Source: Streptomyces barkulensis (lineage in GTDB: Bacteria > Actinomycetota > Actinomycetes > Streptomycetales > Streptomycetaceae). From it: DNA of 64,000 nucleotides. This document shows positions 15,166 to 26,433 of this stretch, one piece after another. Under the pieces are notes generated by a model. That model made no database searches, had not been told where the DNA came from, and was given only the letters and a program-made list of their open reading frames with translations. A program made the position numbers and the translations under genes. Location of the stretch: the NCBI RefSeq assembly GCF_002843305.1, contig NZ_PGSG01000119.1, positions 297,798-361,797 on the forward strand, read 5' to 3'. Positions within the stretch are counted from its first letter, which is position 1. Every line of letters begins with the position of its first letter.

Positions 15166-16152
15166 ATGGAGTACACGCAGCTCGGACGCACCGGACTCAA
15201 GGTCAGCCGCCTGGTCCTCGGCACGATGAACTTCGGTCCGCAGACCGGGGAGGCCGACAGCCACGCCATCATGGACGCCGCGCTCGACGCGGGCGTCAAC
15301 TTCTACGACACGGCCAATGTCTACGGGTGGGGCGAGAACAAGGGCCGCACCGAGGAGATCATCGGCAACTGGTTCGCCAAGGGCGGCGACCGCCGCGACA
15401 AGGTCGTCCTCGCCACCAAGGTCTACGGCAACATGGCGGCCACGGACGGCGACGTCTGGCCCAACCACGACAAGCTGTCCGCGGTGAACATCCGCCGCGC
15501 CGTCGACGCCAGCCTGAAGCGGCTGCGCACCGACCACATCGACCTTTACCAGTTCCACCACGTCGACCGGAACACGCCGTGGGAGGAGATCTGGCAGGCG
15601 ATGGACGTCCTGGTCCAGCAGGGCAAGATCCTGTACGTCGGGTCGTCCAACTTCGCGGGCTGGCACATCGCCCGGGCCAACGAGACCGCCGCCCGCACCG
15701 GCCGGCTCGGCCTGGTCAGCGAGCAGTGCAAGTACAGCCTCGTCGAGCGCCGCGCCGAGATGGAGGTCATCCCGGCGGCGCGCGGCTACGGCCTCGGCGT
15801 CATCCCGTGGTCCCCGCTGGGCGGGGGTCTGCTGGGCGGCGTGCTCCGCAAGGAGCGGGAGAACCCCGAGCGCCGCTCGTCGCAGGCGCTGGCGAACAAC
15901 CCCGGACTGCGCGACCAGGTCCAGGCGTACGAGGACCTGCTGGACCAGCACGGTCTGGAGCCCGGCGAGGTGGCCCTGGCCTGGCATCTGGCCCAGCCCG
16001 GCATCACCGGCCCGATCATCGGCCCGCGCACCCGCGAGCAGCTCGACTCGGCGCTGCGCGCGGTGGAGCTGGAGCTGAGCGAGGAGCTGCTGGCGTCGCT
16101 GGACGAGATCTTCCCCGGCCCCGGTCCGTCCCCGGAGGCGTTCGCCTGGTGA
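15166..16152 (+). CDS. Aldo/keto reductase
   Basis: A 328-aa NADPH-dependent (alpha/beta)8-barrel oxidoreductase. The catalytic tetrad is visible: Asp and Tyr in NFYDTANVYGWGENKG, Lys in VVLATKVYG, and His in LYQFHHVDRN. The phosphate-binding C-terminal part IIGPRTREQLDSAL is also present. It resembles the YajO/potassium-channel-beta-like aldo/keto reductases that act on varied aldehydes and ketones. The ATG at 15166 starts the family motif MEYTQLGRTGLKVSRLVLG. It stands alone; the next gene downstream is on the opposite strand. Confidence 0.92.
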   Translation: MEYTQLGRTGLKVSRLVLGTMNFGPQTGEADSHAIMDAALDAGVNFYDTANVYGWGENKGRTEEIIGNWFAKGGDRRDKVVLATKVYGNMAATDGDVWPNHDKLSAVNIRRAVDASLKRLRTDHIDLYQFHHVDRNTPWEEIWQAMDVLVQQGKILYVGSSNFAGWHIARANETAARTGRLGLVSEQCKYSLVERRAEMEVIPAARGYGLGVIPWSPLGGGLLGGVLRKERENPERRSSQALANNPGLRDQVQAYEDLLDQHGLEPGEVALAWHLAQPGITGPIIGPRTREQLDSALRAVELELSEELLASLDEIFPGPGPSPEAFAW

Positions 16153-16282
16153 CGCGCCGGGCTGCGAGCCCGGTGACACGGCCGTCCGCCCCGCCGCCCG
16201 GCGGGGCGGACGGCCGTCTTCCGTATGTCTTCCGTGACGGCCGGGAGGCTGTTTGCCCGCGCGCCCCGCCCGGGCGGCTCTC

Positions 16283-16369
16283 TCAGCCGATGAGGGCCGC
16301 CAGCATCACCACGGCGAGCATGAGCACCAGGGCCCCGCTGACGATGCGGGTACGGGTCTTCGGGTCCAC
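16283..16369 (-). CDS. 28-aa single-span membrane microprotein
   Basis: A GTG-initiated reading frame that encodes DPKTRTRIVSGALVLML and ends AALIG, a basic N-terminus followed by one hydrophobic helix. On the minus strand TACCGT lies 6 nt before the GTG (16376-16381), the arrangement of a leaderless promoter. I recall very similar short DPKTR-membrane peptides as conserved in Streptomyces. Its function is unknown. It is the only reasonable gene in the 300 bp between the aldo/keto reductase and thpR. Confidence 0.55.
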   Translation of the reverse strand: MDPKTRTRIVSGALVLMLAVVMLAALIG

Positions 16370-16448
16370 GCCCCAACGGTAGCCCGCCCGGCCGGAAGCC
16401 CTTCGGCAGCCCCGTCGGCAGATCTTCGGCAGCCTGTCGGCGGTTCCG

Positions 16449-17018
16449 TCAGTGGCCCAGCGGCCAGGCCGCCGACGTCTCGTAGCGGGGGTGCTCCCCG
16501 GGGACCCCGGAGCGTGGCAGCCGGCTGCGTACGAGGGTCAGCTCCCCGGCCCGCCACAGGCTTCCGGTGAAGCCGTCCAGGGCGTCCGCCAGGGGACGCA
16601 GGTCCGGGCCCGGCCCGCGGCGGCCGGCGCGGGCCAGGGTCAGGTGCGGCTTGTAGGGACGGTCGTCGGTGGTCACCCCGGCCCGGTTGACGCCCGCGGT
16701 GACGGAGTCGGCCAGCCGCCGCAGCGGCTCGCGGCCGTCGTCCACCCCGGCCCACAGCACCCGGTCGCCGAACCGGCCGCCCCCGGCCAGCCGCACCTCG
16801 AAGGGGTGGTGGCGGTGGGCGGCGCGCTCCAGGCGCTCGCACAGCGCGGGCAGGAGGTCGTCGTCCACCTCGCCCAGGAAGGCGAGCGTGAAGTGCCAGC
16901 CCTCGGGAAGGGCCCAGCGCAGCCGGTCCGCGCCGGGCAGCCCCTTCAGCCGCTCCACCTCCTCGCCGAGTTCCGCGACGGCGGAGGGCGGCGGCAGCAC
17001 GGCGGTGAAAAGCCTCAT
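16449..17018 (-). CDS. thpR: RNA 2',3'-cyclic phosphodiesterase (2'-5' RNA ligase family)
   Basis: A 189-aa protein of the 2H phosphoesterase superfamily. Both catalytic motifs are clear: HFTL (in EGWHFTLAFLGEVD) and HLTL (in YKPHLTLAR), in the expected order and spacing. The family opens 2',3'-cyclic phosphates on RNA and can carry out 2'-5' ligation in reverse. Length and the MRLFTAVLPP start are typical. The stretch from 16449 back to the microprotein holds nothing else. Confidence 0.93.
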   Translation of the reverse strand: MRLFTAVLPPPSAVAELGEEVERLKGLPGADRLRWALPEGWHFTLAFLGEVDDDLLPALCERLERAAHRHHPFEVRLAGGGRFGDRVLWAGVDDGREPLRRLADSVTAGVNRAGVTTDDRPYKPHLTLARAGRRGPGPDLRPLADALDGFTGSLWRAGELTLVRSRLPRSGVPGEHPRYETSAAWPLGH

Positions 17019-17045
17019 GGGGAGAGTCTCACCCGGGCGGGCCGC

Positions 17046-18593
17046 TCACGCGAGCACGTCCCCGCGGTGGTCCCGCTCCCCGCCCGGCGCGGAGGCGGGG
17101 GCGCTGGGCGGCGCGGCGGCCGGGGCGGCGGCGGGGACGGTCCGGCGCGGGGAGACCGGGGTGCGGTCCTGCGGGGCCGGGCCGTCCCCGGCTATGCTCT
17201 CCGGCCCCTCCGCGCTCGCCACGCCGGCCGCTCCGGCCGCCCGTACGCCCCGCGCGACCGGGACGAACGTCAGACCCCGGCGGCCCCGGCGCAGGCCCAC
17301 CCGCGGCCGCAGCCCGCCGATCCGGGCCAGCACCAGGGCGGTGGCGACGGCGGCCACGGCCGAGACCACGCCGCCGGCCAGGAAGCCGGCGCGGGCGCCG
17401 TAGGTGTCGGTGATCCAGCCCATCAGCGGACCGCCGAGCGGGGTGCCGCCCATGAACACCATCATGTACAGGCTCATCACCCGGCCGCGCATCGCCGGGT
17501 CGGAGGCGAGCTGGACGGTGGAGTTGGCGGTGACGTTGAAGGTCAGGCCCACCGCGCCGATGGGCGCCATCAGCAGGGCGAAGACCCAGAACGACGGGGA
17601 GAGGGCCGCGGCCATCTCCAGCACGCCGAAGAGCAGCGCGGCGCCGACCATCACCCGCATCCGGCTCACACCGCGCCGGGCCGCCAGCAGTGCGCCGACG
17701 ACCGAGCCGACGGCCATCAGGCTGTTGAGCAGGCCGTAGGTGCCCGCGCCCTCGTCGAAGACCTTGTCGGTGAAGGCGGTGAGCCAGATGGGGAAGTTGT
17801 AGGCGAAGGTGCCGACGAAGCCGACGAGCGTGATCGGCCAGATCAGCTCCGGCCGGCTCGCGACGTACCGCAGGCCCTCGCGGAGCTGGCCCTTGGCGCG
17901 CGGGGCGCGCTCGATGGCGTGCAGTTCGGTGGTGCGCATCATCAGCAGGCCGGTGATCGGCGCGATGAAGGACAGCCCGTTGAGCAGGAACGCCCAGCCG
18001 CTGCCCACGGCCGTGATCAGCACACCGGCGACGGCCGGGCCGACCAGGCGGGCGGACTGGAAGTTGGCGCCGTTGAGGGAGACGGCGTTGGCGAGCTGGT
18101 CGGGGCCGACCATCTCCGAGACGAAGGTCTGGCGGGCGGGGTTGTCCACGACCGTCGCCAGTCCCAGGACGAAGGCGAGCGCGTAGACGTGCCAGACGTT
18201 GACGTTGCCGCTGAGGGTCAGCGCGGCGAGGGCGAGTCCGGTCAGGCCCATCGCCGTCTGGGTGATCAGCAGCAGCCGGCGCTTGGGGTAGCGGTCGGCG
18301 ATGACGCCGCCGTACAGCCCCAGCAGCATCATGGGGAGGAACTGCAGGGCCGTGGTGATGCCGACGGCCGTCGCGGAACCGGTGAGGCTGAGGACCAGCC
18401 AGTCCTGGGCGATGCGCTGCATCCAGGTGCCGGTGTTGGACACGAGCTGTCCGGCGGCGAACAGCCGGTAGTTGCGGATGCGCAGCGAGCTGAACGTCGA
18501 GGGCTTCGCGGTCTTCGCGGCCTCAGCGGCCTTCGGGGTTTCGGGGTTCTCGTCAGGTGCGGGTGCGGAGTGTGCTCCGGGTCCCGGACTCAA
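17046..18593 (-). CDS. MFS exporter in operon with a MarR regulator
   Basis: A 515-aa protein with 12 predicted membrane helices spanning about residues 45-430 and long Pro/Ala-rich cytoplasmic ends. The N-domain motif RNYRLFAAGQLVSNTGTWMQ and VIADRYPKRRLLL (motif A-like loop) are typical of the drug/enterobactin-exporter MFS group. It follows the MarR gene by 50 nt and should be co-transcribed, which suggests ligand-induced efflux. The TTG start at 18593 is chosen because a strong GAGGAGG lies 9 nt before it; the frame is open further upstream but overlaps the MarR gene without a ribosome site. Confidence 0.88.
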   Translation of the reverse strand: MSPGPGAHSAPAPDENPETPKAAEAAKTAKPSTFSSLRIRNYRLFAAGQLVSNTGTWMQRIAQDWLVLSLTGSATAVGITTALQFLPMMLLGLYGGVIADRYPKRRLLLITQTAMGLTGLALAALTLSGNVNVWHVYALAFVLGLATVVDNPARQTFVSEMVGPDQLANAVSLNGANFQSARLVGPAVAGVLITAVGSGWAFLLNGLSFIAPITGLLMMRTTELHAIERAPRAKGQLREGLRYVASRPELIWPITLVGFVGTFAYNFPIWLTAFTDKVFDEGAGTYGLLNSLMAVGSVVGALLAARRGVSRMRVMVGAALLFGVLEMAAALSPSFWVFALLMAPIGAVGLTFNVTANSTVQLASDPAMRGRVMSLYMMVFMGGTPLGGPLMGWITDTYGARAGFLAGGVVSAVAAVATALVLARIGGLRPRVGLRRGRRGLTFVPVARGVRAAGAAGVASAEGPESIAGDGPAPQDRTPVSPRRTVPAAAPAAAPPSAPASAPGGERDHRGDVLA

Positions 18594-18643
18594 TCGGTTT
18601 CGCCTCCTCGTGGCGCTGCTCCTTCTTACCGTTGCGCGGGTTC

Positions 18644-19087
18644 CTACAGTTGCGCGAGCTTCTCCAGCACGGGGGCCGCGGCGCGCAGCCGCGCCCACTC
18701 GTCCTCGTCGAGCCGCCCGGCGAGTTCGGCGAGCCAGGCGTCGCGCTTGGTACGGCTCGCGGCGAGCATCGTCTCGGCCTGCTCGGTCTGGGTGACCACC
18801 TTCTGGCGGCGGTCGTCCCTGTGCGGTTCCAGCCGGACGAGCCCCTTGGCCTCCAGCATCGCCACGATGCGGGTCATCGACGGCGGCTGCACGTGTTCCT
18901 TGCGCGCCAGCTCGCCGGGCGTGGCGGAGCCGCAGCGCGCGAGGGTGCCGAGGACCGACATCTCGGCCGGGCTCAGCGACTCGTCGACGCGCTGGTGCTT
19001 GAGACGGCGCGCCAGGCGCATCGTGGCGGAGCGGAGGGCGCTGACGGCTTCGGCGTCCTCACCCCGGGACAGATCCGGCATATTCAT
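18644..19087 (-). CDS. MarR-family transcriptional regulator
   Basis: A 147-aa dimeric winged-helix repressor type protein. Helix SPAEMSVLGTLARCG, recognition region ATPGELARKEHVQPPSMTRI and the wing LEPHRDDRRQKVV are all clear; the DDRR wing is a family hallmark. It precedes the MFS exporter gene and most likely controls both. Start ATG at 19087 (a second ATG lies two codons in) overlaps a symmetric sequence that may be its own operator. Confidence 0.93.
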   Translation of the reverse strand: MNMPDLSRGEDAEAVSALRSATMRLARRLKHQRVDESLSPAEMSVLGTLARCGSATPGELARKEHVQPPSMTRIVAMLEAKGLVRLEPHRDDRRQKVVTQTEQAETMLAASRTKRDAWLAELAGRLDEDEWARLRAAAPVLEKLAQL

Positions 19088-19102
19088 TAGCCTAACTCAT
19101 TA
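19084..19102. promoter_or_regulatory. Candidate MarR operator overlapping the marR start
   Basis: The sequence contains TTAGCCTAA (TTAG-N-CTAA palindrome, 19087-19095) flanked by direct repeats TCATTA at 19084 and 19097. It lies across the start codon and the first upstream bases of the MarR gene, a common place for an autoregulatory site. The palindrome also resembles the core of iron-box sequences, so metal regulation cannot be excluded. Confidence 0.4.
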
Positions 19103-19299
19103 CTTCTCCTAAGGACCAGTCCGGGGAGGAGGGCGAGGAGTGTCTTTCCTCACCCGTACGAGTGGGTCAGCAAGAGAACAAGAAAAGCTGACGCCCTCCC
19201 CCGCCTACCCCGCGACCGTGTCCCCATGGAGTCCACGGAAACGAAGGTGCCAAGCCTACGGATGGACGGTGCGCCGCTCGAACGGCTCCACCACCACGC

Positions 19300-19359
19300 C
19301 GCGCAACGCGGAGCGAGCGTCCGGCCCACGTGGGCCGGACGCTCGCTCCGCGTTGCGCG
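19300..19359. terminator. 60-bp perfect palindrome, strong terminator
   Basis: Each 30-bp arm is an exact complement of the other with no spacer, centred at CCCACGTGGG (19325-19334). It lies in the 350-bp gap downstream of the purine permease gene (minus strand) and upstream of the MarR gene, following a second hairpin at 19379-19413. It should insulate the MarR/MFS operon from read-through. A perfect palindrome this long is unusual outside terminators and transposon ends. Confidence 0.75.
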
Positions 19360-19378
19360 TGATGCGCCCGATGCGCGT

Positions 19379-19413
19379 GACGCGCCGCCGGGCGGATCGC
19401 CCGGCGGCGCGTC
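19379..19413 (-). terminator. Terminator of the purine permease gene
   Basis: A 16-bp perfect stem (GACGCGCCGCCGGGCG and its complement) with a 3-nt loop starts 27 nt beyond the permease stop codon. It is the first of two tandem hairpins met by that transcript. Confidence 0.8.
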
Positions 19414-19439
19414 ATCCGATTCCGGTCACCCGGTGCCGG

Positions 19440-20930
19440 TCACCCGATCCCGAGCACCTGCTGGATCGGGTCCAGCAGGAAGTAGACCAGGAAGCAGGCG
19501 CCGACGGCGTTCAGCAGCCACGGGATCTCGCGGAAGCGCCCGGTGGCGGTGCGCAGCAGGATGTAGGAGAGCACGCCGATGCCGATGCCGTTGGTGATGC
19601 TGTAGGTGAACGGCATGGAGATCAGTGTCAGGAACGCCGGGACGGCGACGGTCTGGTCGCTCCAGTCGATCTCCCGCACGTTCGAGGCCATGATCAGGAA
19701 ACCGACCACGACCAGCGCCGGGGTCGCGGCGTGCGAGGGCACCACGGTGGCCAGCGGCGTGAAGACCAGGGCCAGCAGGAACAGCGCGCCGGTCATGATG
19801 TTGGCCAGGCCCGTGCGGGCGCCCTCGCCGACACCGGCGGTGGACTCCACGAAGCAGGTGTTGGCCGAGCAGGAGCCGAAGCCGCCGCCCGCGACCGCGA
19901 CGCCGTCCGTCATCAGGATGCGGCCCATGCCGGGCAGCCGGCCCTGCTCGTCGGTCAGCTTCGCCTCGTGGCCGACGCCGATGATGGTGCCCATCGCGTC
20001 GAAGAAACCGGACAGCAGCACGGTGAAGACGAACAGCGAACCGGTCAGCACGCCGACCTCCGCGAAGCCGCCGAAGAGGCTCACCTCGCCGATCAGGCCG
20101 AAGTCCGGGGTGCTCACGATGCTCTCGGGCACGTTGGGCACGGCCAGGCCCCACGCCGCGTCGGGGATCTCGGCGACCGCGTTGATCACCACGGCGACCA
20201 CGGTCATGGCGACGATGCTGATCAGGATCGCGCCCTTGGTCCTCCTGATGACCAGGACGAAGGTCAGGGCCAGGCCGAGGATGAAGACGAGCACCGGCCA
20301 GCCGGTCAGATGACCGCCCTGCCCGAGGCCGAGCGGCACGGTGGTGTGCGCGGCGTCGGGGTTGCGGGTGACGAAGCCGGAGTCCACCAGGCCGATGAGG
20401 GTGATGAACAGGCCGATGCCGATGGCGATGGCCCGGCGCAGCCCGCCGGGGATGGCGTCCATGACGCGCTCGCGCAGTCCGGAGGCGACCAGCAGCATCA
20501 GCACCAGCCCGGCCAGGACCACCATGCCCATGGCGTCGGGCCAGCTCATCTGCGGCGCGAGCTGGAGGGAGACCACGGCGTTGATGCCGAGCCCGGCGGC
20601 CAGCGCGATGGGCACGTTGCCGATGACGCCCATCAGGATGGTGGTGAGCCCGGCCATCAGCGCGGTGGCGGTGACGAGCTGGGCGTTGTCGAGCTGCTGG
20701 CCGAACTTGTCCGTGCCCGCGCCCAGGATGATCGGGTTCAGCACGACGATGTAGGCCATCGCGAAGAAGGTGGCCAGCCCGCCGCGCAGCTCGCGGCCCA
20801 CGCTCGAGCCTCGCTCGGAGATCCTGAAGAAGCGGTCGAGGCCGCTCCCGGGCGACCTGGGTCCGGTTTCGTTACCAGGGGTACCGGGGGTGTCTGGCGT
20901 GGCCGGGGTGTCGGTGGCCGGAGCGGACAT
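19440..20930 (-). CDS. NCS2/AzgA-like nucleobase permease
   Basis: A 496-aa integral membrane transporter with about 13-14 helices. Family marks include the early GGLATFFAMAYIVVLNPIIL, GLGINAVVSLQLAP, the conserved FFDAMGTIIGVGHEA segment and GGFGSCSANTCFVESTAGVGEGARTGL in pieces. These match the AzgA/GhxP branch of nucleobase:cation symporters, which import hypoxanthine, guanine or adenine. A Thr/Pro-rich cytoplasmic N-terminus of about 30 residues precedes the core. It is monocistronic, with tandem terminators just downstream and a 300-bp divergent promoter region upstream. Confidence 0.92.
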   Translation of the reverse strand: MSAPATDTPATPDTPGTPGNETGPRSPGSGLDRFFRISERGSSVGRELRGGLATFFAMAYIVVLNPIILGAGTDKFGQQLDNAQLVTATALMAGLTTILMGVIGNVPIALAAGLGINAVVSLQLAPQMSWPDAMGMVVLAGLVLMLLVASGLRERVMDAIPGGLRRAIAIGIGLFITLIGLVDSGFVTRNPDAAHTTVPLGLGQGGHLTGWPVLVFILGLALTFVLVIRRTKGAILISIVAMTVVAVVINAVAEIPDAAWGLAVPNVPESIVSTPDFGLIGEVSLFGGFAEVGVLTGSLFVFTVLLSGFFDAMGTIIGVGHEAKLTDEQGRLPGMGRILMTDGVAVAGGGFGSCSANTCFVESTAGVGEGARTGLANIMTGALFLLALVFTPLATVVPSHAATPALVVVGFLIMASNVREIDWSDQTVAVPAFLTLISMPFTYSITNGIGIGVLSYILLRTATGRFREIPWLLNAVGACFLVYFLLDPIQQVLGIG

Positions 20931-21236
20931 GCGTGACCTTCACTGGGCGGTTCGGGGACGATTTAGGAGGTTCCTCCAATGGGAACCAGCCAATCCAGGG
21001 TGCTTTCAGTATGAACGCACCACTGCTGGAAAGGCCATCCGCGGACGGGGGCATTCCCCGGGCACGGCCGTGACGCTCCCCACACCCCTACCTCCCGTCC
21101 TTTCCCGTCCTCTCCCGTCCCGCCCCCACCCGGACGCCGCTCCCAGGTCGGCCCCGGCCGCCCCCCTCGTTACGCTGGTGCGGAACGCCACGGCACGGAC
21201 GGGCGACGGGGTGACGGGAAGCGAGAGGGCCAGGCG
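20931..21236. other. Divergent promoter region between permease and DUF2530 genes
   Basis: About 306 bp without a gene. Near the permease start it has a small GGAGG-TT-CCTCC inverted repeat and AT-rich bases. A pyrimidine run of near 10-bp repeats (TCCCGTCCTT-like) occupies about 21091-21121. A TACGCT -10-like box near 21171 may serve the plus-strand gene. No riboswitch was recognised. Confidence 0.5.
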
Positions 21237-21584
21237 ATGGGCTGGAGCAGGTGGACGAGCGGCGAGCGTGAGGCACCCGAACCCCTGGAGGGCAACGTCG
21301 TCGCCACCGTCGTGGGCGGCACGGTCATCTGGTTCACGCTCTTCCTGGTCCAGCTCCCCTTCTACGGCTGGTTCGACGACCACGACCGCACCTGGTGGCT
21401 GTGGACCTGCCTGACGGGCGGCGTCCTGGGCCTCTACGGCATCTGGTTCGTCCGCCGCCGCGAGGCGGCACTGCGCCGCGAGCGCCTCGCACGGGAGACC
21501 GGGACGGACTCCGGCTCCGGCACGGAACCCGGCACGGGCCCGGGCACAGACCCCGCCCCGAAGGGTCCCGCACCCGCCGAGTGA
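21237..21584 (+). CDS. DUF2530-like small membrane protein
   Basis: A 115-aa protein with two transmembrane helices (VVATVVGGTVIWFTLFLVQL and WWLWTCLTGGVLGLYGIWFV) separated by a short loop YGWFDDHDRTW. A basic segment VRRREAALRRERLAR and a disordered Gly/Thr/Pro tail follow. The helix pair and loop match the actinobacterial DUF2530 family, whose function is not known. The ATG at 21237 follows GAGAGGGCCAGGCG. Confidence 0.8.
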   Translation: MGWSRWTSGEREAPEPLEGNVVATVVGGTVIWFTLFLVQLPFYGWFDDHDRTWWLWTCLTGGVLGLYGIWFVRRREAALRRERLARETGTDSGSGTEPGTGPGTDPAPKGPAPAE

Positions 21585-21707
21585 ACCGCGGCCGGGCGCT
21601 CCGCTCCGGCGGAAGCCATACCCCTTTCCCCGATTTCTCCCCCATCACACCTGTACTCGGCCCGCGGACCGCGCGCGAAGACGCGTTCGCCTCGTACTGT
21701 CTACGGC

Positions 21708-24215
<2,508 letters not shown>

Positions 24216-24257
24216 CCCGCGGCCCGGCGGCCCGGGCACAGGCGTACAGCGGGAAAA

Positions 24258-24298
24258 GCCCTGTCCTTCCGCCGTTCCCCACGGCGGAAGGACAGGGC
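24258..24298. terminator. Bidirectional terminator between ATPase and graspetide operon
   Basis: A 17-bp perfect stem (GCCCTGTCCTTCCGCCG and its complement) with a 7-nt loop lies between two converging transcripts: 42 nt after the ATPase stop and 22 nt beyond the methyltransferase stop. It can serve both directions. Confidence 0.85.
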
Positions 24299-24320
24299 AG
24301 TATGCGGCGTCGGCCCGCGA

Positions 24321-25442
24321 TCACCCCCAGGTGAGGCGCTGTCCGCCGGGGCCCACATGCAGCCGCATACGGTCGGCCGGCGGGCATCCGTCCGCCTGCC
24401 ACCGGGCAAGGCACCCGGTGATCTCGTCCCACAGGCGGGCCGCGCCGCTCTGCCGCACCATCCACTGCGCGCCGTCACGGAAGAGGACCGCCCACGCCCC
24501 GGCCTCCACGTCGATCACGATGTGTTCCGTCCGGCCGTCGCGTTCCAGCACGAGCCGCTGTGCGCGAGGCGCGGCGAACTGCGCGACGAACCGGGCCGTC
24601 CAGTCGTCGAGCACGTCCGCGTCCAGCTCCGCGGGCTCCGTGTCGCCCTCGTCCAGGTCCGGCAGGAGGCCCAGCGGGGGCGGAAGGTGGGGGCGGGCCA
24701 GCATGAAGGAGACCTGTCCGCCGAGAACCGGCCCGTCGGCCGTGCCGTCGTCGGCGACCGTGAGCCGCACGAGCTCGGAAGCGTGCATCCATCCGCCGAC
24801 CGTGACCAGGACCTCACCGCCGGGCCGGGTCTGCGCGAGCCAGTCGGCCGGCACGGTACGCACCCCGCACGTGGCGATCACCCGATCGTACGGGCCGCCC
24901 CCCTCGCAGCCCGCCAGACCATCACCGACCACACGGGCGGGCCGGTATCCCGCACCCGCGAGGGCCACTCCGGCACGGGCGGACACCTCCGCGTCGACCT
25001 CGACCGTGGTCACGTTGTCCTCACCGACGACATGGCAGAGCAGCGCGGTGGAGTAACCCGTGCCCGTGCCGATCTCGAGGACGCGCGTCCCCTCGGCCGC
25101 CCGCAGGTCCTCGAGCATTCGCACGACCAGACTCGGCAGGGTGGACGAGGACGATGGGGCCGCGGCGATCCGCCCCTCCACCTGGTCGGGGAAGACCCCT
25201 CCGGCCACCTGCGTCACAAGGGTGTCGTCCTCGTAGATCCGCGCGAGCCCCTCCCCGGAGCCCCCGGCCACGGGGCGGTACCAGCCGCCGTCCTCGTACT
25301 CGAACCAGCCGCGCGCGAGGAACGCCTCGCGGGGCACCGACATGACGGCCGCCTCCCACTCGGGGCTGAGCAGGACGCCGGCCTCGGACAGGCGCCGCGC
25401 GAGGACGGCCCGCAGGTGTTCCGAACGCAGGGGATCAGTCAT
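24321..25442 (-). CDS. tgmC: PIMT-like methyltransferase of an ATP-grasp RiPP system
   Basis: A 373-aa protein. The N-terminal ~220 residues are a protein-L-isoaspartate O-methyltransferase domain with VLEIGTGTGYSTALLC (SAM motif I), TTVEVDAEV, and PGGEVLVTVGG. The C-terminal ~150 residues (DWTARFVAQFAAPRAQRLVL and AQWMVRQSGAARLWDEI) are the extension seen in methyltransferases of actinobacterial graspetide systems. In that class the enzyme methylates an Asp carboxylate in the ester-bridged peptide and can lead to aspartimide. It overlaps the ATP-grasp gene by 4 nt (25439-25442) and is the last gene of the operon. The symbol is used by analogy. Confidence 0.88.
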   Translation of the reverse strand: MTDPLRSEHLRAVLARRLSEAGVLLSPEWEAAVMSVPREAFLARGWFEYEDGGWYRPVAGGSGEGLARIYEDDTLVTQVAGGVFPDQVEGRIAAAPSSSSTLPSLVVRMLEDLRAAEGTRVLEIGTGTGYSTALLCHVVGEDNVTTVEVDAEVSARAGVALAGAGYRPARVVGDGLAGCEGGGPYDRVIATCGVRTVPADWLAQTRPGGEVLVTVGGWMHASELVRLTVADDGTADGPVLGGQVSFMLARPHLPPPLGLLPDLDEGDTEPAELDADVLDDWTARFVAQFAAPRAQRLVLERDGRTEHIVIDVEAGAWAVLFRDGAQWMVRQSGAARLWDEITGCLARWQADGCPPADRMRLHVGPGGQRLTWG

Positions 25443-26422
25443 GCCGGGCTCATTCCGTTCTCCAACAGGTCTGCGATTGCGTGTGTGATCGGCAGTCCGG
25501 CCGTGTCTTCAAGCCACGCCCACTGGCCATTGGGGTTGCACTCCAGGAACCACCACGCACCGTCCGCGGTGACGGCGAAGTCGAAGGCACCGAAGTTCAG
25601 ACCGAAGTCGGCGAGGAACCGCACCAGCGCTCCGCACATGTCCTCCGGACATGCGACCGGTTCATAGGTGAGATTCCGGTACTCGGCTCTCCAGTCCACG
25701 ACCCCGGGTGGCGCGGTGATCCGGGCGCTGAACACCTGCTCGCCGACGACAACCGCCCGCACGTCCGCCACCTTGGGCACCAGGGCTTGGAACAGGTGCG
25801 CGCTGTGGCCCACCGCGCCGTCGATCTCGTCCGCCTCGACGGGCGCGGCCCAGATTCCGGCGGGCTCGCCGTCGACCTCGTAGGCCCCGGCGTGCAGCGG
25901 CTTGTAGATCGTGGGCCGTTCGGCACAGAACCGCTCGGCCTCCTCCGGGTCGTTCGTGATGAGAGTGGCCGGGACCGTGAACCCCAGCCGGGCCGCGGCG
26001 TCCAACTGCGCGGGCTTGTACTCGGCCCTTGCGATGGCCTGCGGATGGCTCAAGTACAGGCATCCCGGCAGCGCGCCCAGCACACCACCCAGACCACGCC
26101 GGTTCTCCTGCGCGACGAACCGGGCCGTCCGCTCGCCGCTGCCCGTCGGACAGGGAGTCGGCCGACGGTGGTACAGGGCGCGCACCGCGGAGAGGTCGGC
26201 CGTACGCTTCCCGAATGTCAGCCGCCCGGCCCATCCTCCGCCGGACTCCGCCCGGGCGGCGCCCCCGGCCCCGATGCGCGCGGCGAGCACCACGGGCGCC
26301 GGGAAGTCGCGCCCCGGGTCGAACCGGATGACGGGCACCCGGCGCCGGTTCAGTTCCGTGATGACCAGGTCAGCGGTCGCGTCCTCGGACTCCGTGCAGA
26401 CCAGCACCGGGCGTCCGTCCAT
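25439..26422 (-). CDS. tgmB: ATP-grasp ribosomal peptide maturase (graspetide ligase)
   Basis: A 327-aa ATP-grasp enzyme. Visible parts are the N-terminal RPVLVCTESEDATADLV, the ATP-binding Lys segment PTIYKPLHAGAY, the central GEQVFSARI and the metal-binding end FDFAVTADGAWWFLECNPNGQW. In graspetide synthesis such enzymes couple Asp/Glu side-chain carboxylates of the precursor to Ser/Thr hydroxyls (macrolactone) or Lys (macrolactam). Length and motifs match the actinobacterial family I remember as SAV_5884-type. It lies 11 nt after the precursor gene and overlaps the methyltransferase gene by 4 nt. Confidence 0.9.
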   Translation of the reverse strand: MDGRPVLVCTESEDATADLVITELNRRRVPVIRFDPGRDFPAPVVLAARIGAGGAARAESGGGWAGRLTFGKRTADLSAVRALYHRRPTPCPTGSGERTARFVAQENRRGLGGVLGALPGCLYLSHPQAIARAEYKPAQLDAAARLGFTVPATLITNDPEEAERFCAERPTIYKPLHAGAYEVDGEPAGIWAAPVEADEIDGAVGHSAHLFQALVPKVADVRAVVVGEQVFSARITAPPGVVDWRAEYRNLTYEPVACPEDMCGALVRFLADFGLNFGAFDFAVTADGAWWFLECNPNGQWAWLEDTAGLPITHAIADLLENGMSPA

Positions 26423-26433
26423 GGCACTCCCCC

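Noticed and set aside
20931..21000. Purine riboswitch before the nucleobase permease
   Set aside because: The region shows no three-stem purine aptamer pattern; only a small GGAGG-TT-CCTCC repeat is visible.
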